Assembly: GCA_023401925.1 (NCBI GenBank)
Contig: JAEXDA010000053.1
Span: forward strand, 1 to 8,555
From: Bacillota bacterium
Lineage (GTDB): Bacteria; Bacillota; UBA4882; UBA8346
Reading direction: 5' to 3'
DNA: 8,555 nucleotides
The stretch's first letter is position 1. Each line of letters begins with the position of its first letter. The position numbers and the translations under genes were made by a program. The notes under the pieces were generated by a model. That model ran no database searches and was not told the DNA's origin. It saw only the letters and a list, made by a program, of their open reading frames with translations. Shown in pieces: positions 1 to 6,037 of the stretch.

Positions 1-226
1 TGTAAGCGTAAACGAATACTTTCAACATCATTTTAGGGTGGTAGCTGCTGGTTCCTCCTCCTTTATATTGGCGCAGCAAGGGTTCGATGTTCATTTTGTC
101 AATGGCATCGTTTACTACCCGTACGAGATGTTGGGTCGGTATGTGTAGCTCTATATCTGTCGGTAGCATCAGTTGGTTAGGTTGATAGTTCTTAAAAGTT
201 ATTTGTTGATGGTTTTTTCTTTTCAT
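1..226 (-). CDS. IS1182-family transposase, N-terminal part (cut by window edge)
   Basis: The reading frame starts with ATG at 226 on the minus strand and runs open for 75 codons to the left edge, so the protein is truncated by the window and not visibly by mutation. It begins MKRKNHQQITFKNYQPNQ and continues with LMLPTDIELHIPTQHLVRVV, then a segment containing LLRQYKGGGTSSYHPKMMLK. This is the DUF772-type N-terminal domain of IS1182/IS5-like DDE transposases, in which the conserved Y/H-P-x-M/L-L-K stretch precedes the catalytic core. The DDE residues would lie in the unseen remainder. A weak AAAGGT lies directly against the start codon, which fits the low expression usual for transposases. 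The family call is firm; the exact IS name is not given. Confidence 0.86.
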   Translation of the reverse strand, partial: MKRKNHQQITFKNYQPNQLMLPTDIELHIPTQHLVRVVNDAIDKMNIEPLLRQYKGGGTSSYHPKMMLKVFVYAY

Positions 227-262
227 ACCTTTATTTTTAACATATTCTACCATTCAATGATG

Positions 263-278
263 CTTTTGGGACAGCCCC
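263..278. repeat. Terminal inverted repeat of the IS1182-type element
   Basis: The plus strand reads CTTTTGGGACAGCCCC, the outer end of the insertion sequence, with its outermost base at about 278. A second CAGCCCCG follows almost at once (281-288). That could be a minor duplication or part of the target. Confidence 0.65.
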
Positions 279-296
279 GCCAGCCCCGTTTAACGA

Positions 297-571
297 GTGA
301 ACAAGCGGAAGGCGACGTCGTGTGCAAGCATACGGGTTAACGCGCTAGAAGTCGACTATTACGGCATTGCAGAAAATAGCGAGGGAATACGGCAATTCTT
401 TGATGGAACAATGCGAATCTGGTATCGATGGCTAAATCGGAGGGGTCAACATAGAAGTTATACCTGGAAGAATTCAAAGAGATGACCGGATATTATGATG
501 TTCCAAAACCAAGGGTAGTAGAACAATGGTGGATTAAACCTCCGGTACAAAATAGCCTGAATACTACTTGA
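297..571 (+). pseudogene. ltrA: Group II intron reverse transcriptase/maturase, C-terminal remnant with frameshift
   Basis: Only the last part of the protein survives. Read in order, it shows a segment with DYYGIAENSEGIRQFF, then RIWYRWLNRRGQHRSYTW, which is the maturase/thumb C-terminal region of bacterial group II intron-encoded proteins (usual pattern YYG..GN..., W...LNRR.....TW). At about 467 the frame breaks. In the next frame the homology continues as EEFKEMTGYYDVPKPRVVEQ and stops at 569-571. The join needs one extra G (TGGAAG for TGGGAAG), so a single-base deletion explains the break. The polymerase palm with YADD and the N-terminus are absent, so the element cannot encode a working enzyme. 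It lies 19 bases beyond the IS end, suggesting the insertion sequence or a deletion removed the rest. Recognition is from the motif pattern alone. Confidence 0.75.
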
Positions 572-756
572 TGCGGAAGCGAGATCTGCTGAAGAGCCCG
601 TGTGTGTTCACATTGAAACAACGCGTAATACCGCATGCAGGGATATTTGCGGGGGTAGCGAAGCAATCCGTTATTCTACCTTAACTGTGAAAGATGACGC
701 AAAACAAAGCGCACATTGTGTGCGCATTAAAATCTTAAGAAATAAAGCTAATTAAT
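572..756. other. Non-coding stretch after the maturase remnant; possible intron 3' RNA scrap
   Basis: Directly after the maturase stop the sequence GATGCGGAAGCGAGATCTGC and then GAAGAGCCCGTGTG (589-602) resembles the run into domain V of a bacterial group II intron, where a GAGCC..GTG arm is usual. The matching complementary arm of the 34-base domain V hairpin is not found downstream, so the RNA element appears cut off. Beyond about 605 I see no gene or known element until the hairpin at 709-725 and the ribosome binding site at 757. Confidence 0.35.
709..725. repeat. Perfect short hairpin (7-bp arms, 3-base loop)
   Basis: GCGCACA and TGTGCGC are exact complements around the loop TTG. No T-run follows, so it is not a standard terminator. 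It sits about 30 bases before the ribosome binding site of the next gene and could act in the leader of that transcript or be the end of the decayed sequence to its left. Confidence 0.5.
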
Positions 757-762
757 AGGAGG
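757..762 (+). promoter_or_regulatory. Strong ribosome binding site that sets a TTG start
   Basis: AGGAGG lies seven bases before TTG at 770. No ATG stands at a suitable distance, so this site is the reason for choosing the TTG start. Confidence 0.75.
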
Positions 763-769
763 CAAAATC

Positions 770-1189
770 TTGAAAAAGTTTTTTGTAATTTTGATATCTA
801 TATTACTAATAGTGCTGATGACTCTATCTATTATGATATTTTCTAAAGAGACAGATTTATCTTTAGAAGAGGGTAAAAAGGCAATCCAACTTCTTGTAAA
901 ACAAGAGAATTTAAAGTATGATGCTAAAAACGATTGGTATGTAAGTGATAACTATGTTGACCCGTTTGTATTTAAGTATGAAAAATATAAGCCGGAGTTA
1001 TATAAAGTAATATTCTACAGGAAAACACTCTCAGCTAAACCTTCGTGTTATTGTATGGTAAACATAAAAACGGGGCAAATTCAGGGCCAATTTTCAATGG
1101 ACGATGATTATGAGGTGTTTTATCACGTTTACAAAAAGAAAGAGACAATGAAGGAATTAAAAAACAAATGCAAGCTACGAGTACTTTAA
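770..1189 (+). CDS. Small membrane-anchored extracytoplasmic protein of unknown function
   Basis: I do not recognise this 139-residue protein. It starts with TTG behind a strong AGGAGG. Residues 1-25 (MKKFFVILISILLIVLMTLS and on) form an uncleaved signal anchor with no lipobox cysteine. Residues 27-125 are polar and rich in Lys, Asp and Tyr, including KPSCYCMVNIKTGQIQGQF, a strand pattern reminiscent of small PepSY-like or cystatin-like extracytoplasmic domains; that resemblance is weak. The C-terminal tail KELKNKCKLRVL overlaps the next reading frame by 22 bases and may be a read-out caused by a frameshift or by a deletion joining two genes. The region is clearly more AT-rich than the 5'-nucleotidase and YibE/F genes to its right, suggesting a different origin. 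Confidence 0.6.
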   Translation: MKKFFVILISILLIVLMTLSIMIFSKETDLSLEEGKKAIQLLVKQENLKYDAKNDWYVSDNYVDPFVFKYEKYKPELYKVIFYRKTLSAKPSCYCMVNIKTGQIQGQFSMDDDYEVFYHVYKKKETMKELKNKCKLRVL

Positions 1190-1713
1190 CTGATAACAAT
1201 AAAAATAAGTTACAAATGAAAAATAGCATAAATAGTGTGGATTATATAGCAAACGAAAAAATAGAATTATCATTAGATGGTAATAATTCAAAAGAAATCT
1301 TGAATCTAAAAAATGAACAGCTAAAAATGGCTGAAACAAATAATAATCCCACAAGATTAACTTTAAAAATTAAGGGCTCAGAAGAAATATATGAAGACTT
1401 ATGGAATGACGGGTTGCATATTCGTGTAGTTGATTTTGATTCAACAGATAATGTGCTTGATATTTTAATTACTGCTAATGGTACAGACGTTGGCTGTACT
1501 TTTACGATTTATCAGTATGATGGAGTCAAATTGATCAAATACGATACTTTTAAACATGTCGGACCACAACTGTAGTATGATGGTAAAGGGAATATATTTT
1601 TTTGTTCTGGTGGAGATATGATTGTAGATGAACACTATTTCTACAAATCAAGAAAGCTTGAGGATATTAAAAATGTAGTTTTTATCAAAGAATTGAGTTG
1701 GTTAGTAAGATAA
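1168..1713 (+). pseudogene. Unknown extracytoplasmic-type protein, interrupted by an in-frame TAG and lacking its N-terminus
   Basis: The frame is open from an internal ATG at 1168 to TAG at 1573-1575 (135 codons). It then continues in the same frame for 45 more plausible codons (YDGKGNIFFCSGGDMIVDEH and on, ending ELSWLVR) to TAA at 1711. Coding character does not change across the TAG, so a point mutation in a once ~180-codon frame is the simplest reading. The middle (RVVDFDSTDNVLDILITANG and YQYDGVKLIKYDTF) resembles the VCBS/FG-GAP-like 'D.D..D...DI.....G.....Y.YDG' pattern of secreted Bacillota proteins. No signal peptide or good ribosome binding site precedes 1168, so the true N-terminus seems lost or fused, out of frame, with the preceding gene. 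A pyrrolysine reading of the TAG is possible in principle, but nothing here supports it. Confidence 0.6.
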
Positions 1714-2135
1714 TTTAAAGTTCGTCATATCCATGTGACTTATGGATTTGACGGCGATCGTCTTTTACATAACAGCCCCGTTCCTGCTTCGGGGCCCGGA
1801 CAGTCAAAGAAAGCTTATTCGAAGGAGCCGTCAATTCAAGATGTATTCCAATGATGTTTGTTCACGAAGTAGTCTCGCCCATATTTTCAAGACCAAGTCG
1901 GCGTCGTGACTAAGGCTGTATCGACGTCAGTAACGCAGAGACGTTACACAACACGTGGCATAGGAATGTCCGGATTTCCTACCCCTTGGATGAAATGGCG
2001 ATCGGTTTAGCTGGAAAATAATGTTGTTTGTGGGTGTGCCCGATGAACACGAATTAACCCGTGGTGGACAGAATAACGATTTATGTTGGCTGTTTGATCC
2101 TTAGAATCCGTTAATGCAATATAAGTATAGTGGTG
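1714..2135. other. Gene-poor stretch with short unrecognised coding scraps
   Basis: No intact gene is visible. Short open segments exist. One from about 1740 starts MDLTAIVFYITAPFLLRG. One frame crosses 1800-2019 with a single stop at 1908 and includes RISYPLDEMAIGLAGK. A 27-codon frame at 2021-2104 reads MLFVGVPDEHELTRGGQNND and on. The last two look more protein-like than random sequence, but I cannot assign them to a family. The composition is nearer to the genes on the right than to the AT-rich island on the left. It is best described as decayed sequence upstream of the 5'-nucleotidase promoter. Confidence 0.45.
1775..1795. repeat. GC-rich hairpin in the gene-poor stretch
   Basis: GCCCCG and CGGGGC pair exactly around the nine-base loop TTCCTGCTT. 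It lies 60 bases after the stop of the broken unknown gene and has no T-run, so it is at best a weak terminator. Confidence 0.4.
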
Positions 2136-2138
2136 GTA

Positions 2139-2147
2139 TGATATAAT
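2139..2147 (+). promoter_or_regulatory. Extended -10 promoter for the 5'-nucleotidase gene
   Basis: TGATATAAT is a perfect TATAAT preceded by the TG dinucleotide of an extended -10 element. No good -35 hexamer is found 16-18 bases upstream, which fits an extended -10 promoter for the housekeeping sigma factor. Transcription would begin near 2153-2155. The upstream ATG at 2153 would then be at or before the transcript start, which argues for a downstream translation start. Confidence 0.6.
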
Positions 2148-2185
2148 CCATAATGACCAATCATCATAAAAAATACCGAATCATG

Positions 2186-2192
2186 AAAGGGG
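2186..2192 (+). promoter_or_regulatory. Ribosome binding site that decides the 5'-nucleotidase start
   Basis: AAAGGGG stands eight bases before TTG at 2201. The in-frame ATGs at 2153 and 2183 have no comparable site upstream, and the first coincides with the predicted transcript start. Confidence 0.6.
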
Positions 2193-2200
2193 TTAAGAAA

Positions 2201-3880
2201 TTGAAACGATTGAAGCAAATCGGCGCTTTGTCTATCGTAGTTTTGGTTTTACTGGCGTTGGCGTTCCATTCCGCCACAACCAACAGCGTATGCCGGGCGC
2301 AGTCTGGAGGAGCCGCGGCATCCGTTCAGAGCGCGACTCCGGTTGCAACTGAAGAAACGTCCGGGATAACAGCGCAAACGAAAGTCGTCAATATCGTGGC
2401 TTTCAATGATTTTCACGGCAATGTCGCCGAGGATGTCAGCCAGACCGGTAAAAATGTAGGGATGGCCAAGTTAACGGCGGCCGTCAAAGAGGAAATAGCC
2501 GCCAATCCCAATACGATTGTTCTTTCCGGGGGAGATAATTACCAGGGTACGGCGATTTCCAATTTAACATACGGGCTACCGGTTTCGGCCATGATGAAAT
2601 CCATGGGCGTGTCGGCTTCGGCAGTGGGAAATCATGAGTTCGACTGGGGCTCCGAGCGGATCGAAAAATGGGGCCGCGATGGCAGTTTCACGTTTTTAGC
2701 CGCCAATATTTATGAGCGTAAAAGCGGCAAACCGGTGCGCTGGGCCAAACCTTATCTGGTGATCAAAAAAGGCGGCTTAAAGATCGCCTTGATCGGACTG
2801 GCTCATCCCGATACGCCGACTTTAACCAAGGCGGAATATACGACCGGGTTGGAATTTAAAGACCCTTCCGCATCCGCTCAAAAGTGGATCGATTATTTAA
2901 AGTCCGGAAAAGCTTCCGAAGGGAAACCGGATGTGATTTTCGCATTAACCCATTTGGACTCCGCCCAGGATGCCAAGACCGGGGAAATTACGGGAAATGC
3001 GGCTGAGTTATGTAAAAATGTTAAAGGTTTGGACGGCGTGATTTCCGCGCACAGTCATTTAACGGTTTGCGGTACGGTCAATCAGATTCCCGTGGTCCAG
3101 GCCGCTTGCTACGGCCGGGCCCTGGCCACTTTATCGATTGCACTGGATGCCAAGGGTAAAGTGAGCGCCATTACCCCGACCGTAAACCAACTTTACGCCA
3201 ATAAGAGCAATATTATCCCCGACCCGGTGGCGGCTGCGGACTATGATAAGTTTAATAAAGAATTGCAACCGATTTTGGGGGAGAAATTAGGGACCGCCAC
3301 CGCGGAAATGACCCATGACCGGAATGCCAAGGGCAGCGTCAGCCCTCTTGGGAAATGGGTTTGTGACGTCCTTCGGGAAAAGGCCGGGACTCAAATCGCC
3401 ATTCAAAATGGCGGCGGTCTCCGTAGAACGTTGAATGCCGGTGCTATCACGATGGGCGATATGTATGAGATTATGCCCTTTGACAATTATATCGTCACTT
3501 TGGAGCTGCCGGGTTCGGAGCTTAAAAAAGCCATTGATCACGGCATTGTTAATCCCAGTATTACCGACGGCCAGTTTTCGGGATTGAAAGTGACCTACGA
3601 TTCGAAGGCGGAATTCGAGAAGAGAATCGTCTCCATTACGTTAGAAGATGGGACCCCGATTCAAAATGACACCTATTATACCGTAGCCATTAACGATTTT
3701 ATGCTCACCGGCGGCGATAAGTATGATTTTTCCAAAGCGCGAAACGTTAAGAATACTTATATTCCGATCCGGGATGCGTTGGTTGAGGCTGTTAAGAAAG
3801 CGAAGGTCTTAACGCCGCAGTCAATCGACTTTATCCACCCGGTGGCGATGCTGGACTGGATTTGGAAATGGGTTGCCTAA
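2201..3880 (+). CDS. Secreted bifunctional-type 5'-nucleotidase / metallophosphatase (UshA/YfkN family)
   Basis: This enzyme should hydrolyse 5'-nucleotides, and possibly other phosphate esters or nucleotide sugars, to nucleosides and phosphate outside the membrane. With the TTG start at 2201 it has 559 residues, normal for the family. Residues 1-34 (MKRLKQIGALSIVVLVLLAL...VCRA) are a signal peptide with likely cleavage after VCRA. The metallophosphatase domain shows all metal motifs: FNDFHGN (D70, H72), GGDN (D112), GNHE (143-146), THLD (H251) and AHSH (H284, H286). Most homologues have GHSH at the last motif, so the Ala is a mild variation. The C-terminal substrate domain has NGGGLR (403-408), MPFDN (426-430) and NDFMLTGGD (498-506). 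No LPXTG or lipobox is present, so the product is probably released or loosely held. It has its own promoter and ends before the palindrome at 3918. An upstream start at 2153 or 2183 is possible but less supported. Confidence 0.92.
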   Translation: MKRLKQIGALSIVVLVLLALAFHSATTNSVCRAQSGGAAASVQSATPVATEETSGITAQTKVVNIVAFNDFHGNVAEDVSQTGKNVGMAKLTAAVKEEIAANPNTIVLSGGDNYQGTAISNLTYGLPVSAMMKSMGVSASAVGNHEFDWGSERIEKWGRDGSFTFLAANIYERKSGKPVRWAKPYLVIKKGGLKIALIGLAHPDTPTLTKAEYTTGLEFKDPSASAQKWIDYLKSGKASEGKPDVIFALTHLDSAQDAKTGEITGNAAELCKNVKGLDGVISAHSHLTVCGTVNQIPVVQAACYGRALATLSIALDAKGKVSAITPTVNQLYANKSNIIPDPVAAADYDKFNKELQPILGEKLGTATAEMTHDRNAKGSVSPLGKWVCDVLREKAGTQIAIQNGGGLRRTLNAGAITMGDMYEIMPFDNYIVTLELPGSELKKAIDHGIVNPSITDGQFSGLKVTYDSKAEFEKRIVSITLEDGTPIQNDTYYTVAINDFMLTGGDKYDFSKARNVKNTYIPIRDALVEAVKKAKVLTPQSIDFIHPVAMLDWIWKWVA

Positions 3881-3917
3881 ACCGCTCCATGAAACCATAA
3901 AGGAAATCCCGGTGTAG

Positions 3918-4000
3918 GAAAAAACGCTTTGGACCAAAGGAATTAGAGCGATGTGTCAATAGGCATCAAAAGCTAATTCCCAAAATCAAAGCGTTTTTTC
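3918..4000. terminator. Large nested palindrome with T-tract, probable bidirectional terminator
   Basis: GAAAAAACGCTTTG (3918-3931) and CAAAGCGTTTTTTC (3987-4000) are exact 14-base complements. Inside them GGAATTAG (3939-3946) pairs with CTAATTCC (3973-3980), and GATG (3950-3953) with CATC (3964-3967), giving one long stepped stem. The right arm ends in a T-run after GCG and the left arm supplies the same on the other strand. This fits a terminator for the 5'-nucleotidase transcript. It is unusually large for an intrinsic terminator and ends only 22 bases before the YibE/F start codon, so a leader role or a small palindromic mobile repeat are alternatives. Confidence 0.65.
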
Positions 4001-4022
4001 ATTCCGGTAAGGGGGAAGCACG

Positions 4023-5234
4023 ATGAAAATTTTAAAGAAACTCGTTGATTACGGGTTGATCATTATTTTGGCAATGGGGGTGTTGGCGGGCTTGCCTCAT
4101 CGCGTCTTGGGAGAAACGGATGCGGAGCTAAAAAGCTATTATGCCCGGCAAATGCAAAAACCCGATTATGACACGGTGAAGGCGAAGGTACTCGGGATAC
4201 CCTTTGACGACACCCAAATTGACAAACCCGGCGTCCCCCGAGTCAGCGACTTTCGATACCAGCATTTGCGATTGGTTATCCTGACCGGAAAACACCGGGG
4301 AGAATTCTTTACGGTCAAGAATACCATCGAGATGATCAATCCCTATAAGCTGATCATTGAAAATGGCGAGACCATTCTGCTCCGTTTATATGAAGATCCA
4401 GACGGCAACGTGGAAAATTTAGTGGTTTATGAGCGTTCCAAAGAAATCTATTTGTATGGGTTGATCGCTCTGTTTATGCTGCTGTTGGTGTTTATCGGCG
4501 GAATGAAAGGATTTAAATCAGTTATTACTTTGCTGCTCACTGTAGTGATGGTAATTTTTGTACTATTGCCCTTGCTGCTGCGAGGATGGAATCCTATCTT
4601 GCTTTCGACCGCTATTTGTATCAGTGTGGTCGCGCTGACCCTGTTGATTATCAATGGTTGGAATCAGAAGACTTTTACCGCGTTTTTGGGCACCGTGGGC
4701 GGAGTGATCATGGCCGGATTGTTGGCGTTGATTTCCGGAAGTATTTGTAAACTGAGCGGATTGGGCAATGAAGATGCGCAACTGCTGGCCTATATTCCCC
4801 AATACATGAATTTTGACTATAAAGGCTTGTTATTTGCCGGGATCATTATCGGGGCCCTGGGAGCGATTACGGACGTGACGATGTCTGTGGCCTCGGCTAT
4901 GTGGGAAATCGTCCAAGTGCAATCGGCCTTATCATGGAAAGGGCTCGTCAAGTCGGGAATGAATATCGGCCGGGATATTATGGGCTCAATGGCCAATACG
5001 CTTATTTTGGCTTATGTGGGAGGTTCGATTCATATTCTGTTGTTGTTGATTACCTTCAATGTCCCGCTCCTGGAAGTGATCAACATGGACTTAATGGCGA
5101 CGGAAATCGTGCGGGCGATAGCCGGAAGCATCGGTTTGATCTGCGCCATACCGTTAACAGCCTTTTTATGCGGTATGTTCTATAAGCAGTCGGGCAAACC
5201 AATGAGTGTTTCAAAAAGGGCACTGAACTCCTAA
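4023..5234 (+). CDS. YibE/F-family polytopic membrane protein
   Basis: This 403-residue protein belongs to the YibE/F family, whose biochemical function is not established. A GGGGG ribosome binding site lies seven bases before the ATG. Residues 9-28 form a signal or anchor segment. Residues 30-140 are an extracytoplasmic beta-rich domain (VKAKVLGI, HRGEFFTVKN, LRLYEDPDGNVENLVVYE). At least seven membrane segments follow at about 143-160, 165-186, 191-211, 218-240, 268-292, 320-345 and 362-387. Family signatures are visible: GGMKGFKS (159-166), IIGALGAITDVTMSVASAMW (275-294) and GRDIMGSMANTLILAYVGGS (316-335). The length is usual for family members that combine both parts, and the frame is intact. 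It is probably transcribed separately from the 5'-nucleotidase because the large palindrome lies between them. Decayed salvage genes begin two bases after its stop, and no terminator of its own is visible. Confidence 0.9.
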   Translation: MKILKKLVDYGLIIILAMGVLAGLPHRVLGETDAELKSYYARQMQKPDYDTVKAKVLGIPFDDTQIDKPGVPRVSDFRYQHLRLVILTGKHRGEFFTVKNTIEMINPYKLIIENGETILLRLYEDPDGNVENLVVYERSKEIYLYGLIALFMLLLVFIGGMKGFKSVITLLLTVVMVIFVLLPLLLRGWNPILLSTAICISVVALTLLIINGWNQKTFTAFLGTVGGVIMAGLLALISGSICKLSGLGNEDAQLLAYIPQYMNFDYKGLLFAGIIIGALGAITDVTMSVASAMWEIVQVQSALSWKGLVKSGMNIGRDIMGSMANTLILAYVGGSIHILLLLITFNVPLLEVINMDLMATEIVRAIAGSIGLICAIPLTAFLCGMFYKQSGKPMSVSKRALNS

Positions 5235-5235
5235 A

Positions 5236-5370
5236 TTCTCGGCCCGAGGCAGCAATGTCGATACGGTTCTGGTGCAAGGCGAGATACTGTTACGAAACGG
5301 AAGAGCAACGAAAGTGGACGAAGTGGAAGTTATGGAGGCCGCGCAAGAACAGGGTGTTGATTGGATGAGA
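5236..5370 (+). pseudogene. C-terminal end of an amidohydrolase (nucleoside/nucleobase deaminase type)
   Basis: The frame beginning two bases after the YibE/F stop reads FSARGSNVDTVLVQGEILLR followed by NGRATKVDEVEVMEAAQEQG and VDWMRR. This is the characteristic tail of the amidohydrolase superfamily (MTA/SAH deaminase, cytosine deaminase, SsnA/guanine deaminase types), where the last beta-sandwich strands read 'V.TV.V.G..L...G....VD...V...A'. Only about 45 codons survive. The TIM-barrel with its metal-binding histidines and aspartate is gone. The frame runs on as nonsense to TGA at 5446, but the homology stops near 5370, where transporter sequence begins. The exact substrate class cannot be told from the tail; a purine or pyrimidine deaminase fits the neighbouring nucleoside transporter. 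Confidence 0.62.
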
Positions 5371-5378
5371 CGGCGTAA

Positions 5379-5850
5379 ATTGCATCAACAAAATATTTGC
5401 AGATTCAGGAAGCTTATGACCTGCGAGTGGTTGTGGACGCGCGGGTGAACACCCTTTCCGTCGGTCAGCAGCAGAAAGTTGAAATCATCAAGGCTCTGTT
5501 TAATGATGCCCAATTGTTGATTTTGACGGACCCACCTCGGTTTTAACGGATGAGGAAGCCGGAGGGCTTTTTAAAATAATCCCCGTTTTTTTATTGTGGC
5601 GATGAATCCCACCCGGGGCCTTGATATCGGAGCGGCCCGCTTTGTTTACGATTGTCTGATGAGGGCAAGAGACAGAGGTTGCGCCATCCTGATCGTTTCG
5701 GCGGATATCGATGAGATCATCAAGCTTTCGGACCGGATCGTCGTGATGTATGAAGGCCGGATTATGGGTGAGGTTTCCGGAAAGCAGCCCAATATGGCCA
5801 GAATATCTTCGATGATGGGAGGAAAGCGTTTTGAAACCATTAACGCCTAA
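5379..5850 (+). pseudogene. Nucleoside/simple-sugar ABC transporter ATPase, multiply deleted and frameshifted
   Basis: Three pieces in three frames remain of a tandem-domain ATPase (~500 residues in intact YufO/RbsA-type proteins). Piece 1 (5379-5546) covers the end of the first nucleotide-binding domain: LQIQEAYDLRVVVDARV, then the signature LSVGQQQKVEIIKALF and the Walker B start LLILTD. A shift near 5528 breaks Walker B, where LDEPTSVLT is expected; piece 2 supplies PTSVLTDEEAGGLFKI. Another shift and a loss of some 200 codons follow. Piece 3 (from about 5587, open to 5850) is the end of the second domain: FIVAMNPTRGLDIGAARFVY, ILIVSADIDEIIKLSDRIVV and the usual ending MMGGKRFE. Both Walker A motifs are missing, so no ATP hydrolysis is possible. 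The PTRGLDIGA motif marks the BMP-type nucleoside importer ATPases (YufO/NupO) or the related sugar ATPases. Confidence 0.82.
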
Positions 5851-6037
5851 ATCCTATCAAAAAGCCTTCATCCCCGTGGGAGCGGCATTGGCTGCCCTTG
5901 TTTTGGGGATTTTCATCGTCATCCTGACCGGGAACGATCCTTGGGAAGCTTATGGGTATATGTTTGATGGTATGGTAGGTTCTTTTAATAATTTCAGCGA
6001 GTTGTTGGTTTCGGCCATTCCTTTCATCCTGTCATAA
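5831..6037 (+). pseudogene. Nucleoside ABC transporter permease, N-terminal fragment
   Basis: The frame starts with TTG at 5831, preceded by GGGAGGAAAG, and overlaps the end of the ATPase remnant by 20 bases, the usual coupling in YufO-YufP type operons. It encodes 68 residues: a short cytoplasmic head, one membrane segment (IPVGAALAALVLGIFIVILT) and the loop GNDPWEAYGYMFDGMVGSFN, which matches the first periplasmic stretch of BPL_hlp/YufP-like permeases. The sequence reaches SAIPFILS, where intact proteins go on with about 270 more residues and most of the transmembrane core, but here a TAA follows and the homology ends. A deletion with its left end close to 6035 is the likely cause. The second permease and the substrate-binding lipoprotein are absent from the window. 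Confidence 0.72.

Larger units (their letters stand above)
1..278 (-). mobile_element. IS1182-family insertion sequence, one end (continues past the left edge)
   Basis: This segment is the transposase-start end of an IS1182-type element reading leftward out of the window. Two independent signs agree: a leftward reading frame whose protein matches the N-terminus of IS1182 transposases, and an outer inverted repeat at 263-278 that reads GGGGCTGTCCCAAAAG from the outside in, a typical end for this family in Bacillota. The other end lies outside the window, so the target duplication and intactness of the element cannot be judged. The boundary at 278 is inferred from the repeat and could be off by a few bases. 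Confidence 0.82.

Noticed and set aside
600..640. AACGCGTAATACCGCATG resembles words found in 16S rRNA
   Set aside because: Only short scattered words match and in the wrong spacing; no flanking rRNA sequence or helices are present.
3287..3541. Minus-strand open frame inside the 5'-nucleotidase gene
   Set aside because: It is antisense to the conserved C-terminal domain and has no independent support.
4448..5277. Several open frames on both strands inside YibE/F
   Set aside because: They are shadows of the strongly coding YibE/F frame, with compositions typical of antisense or shifted reading.
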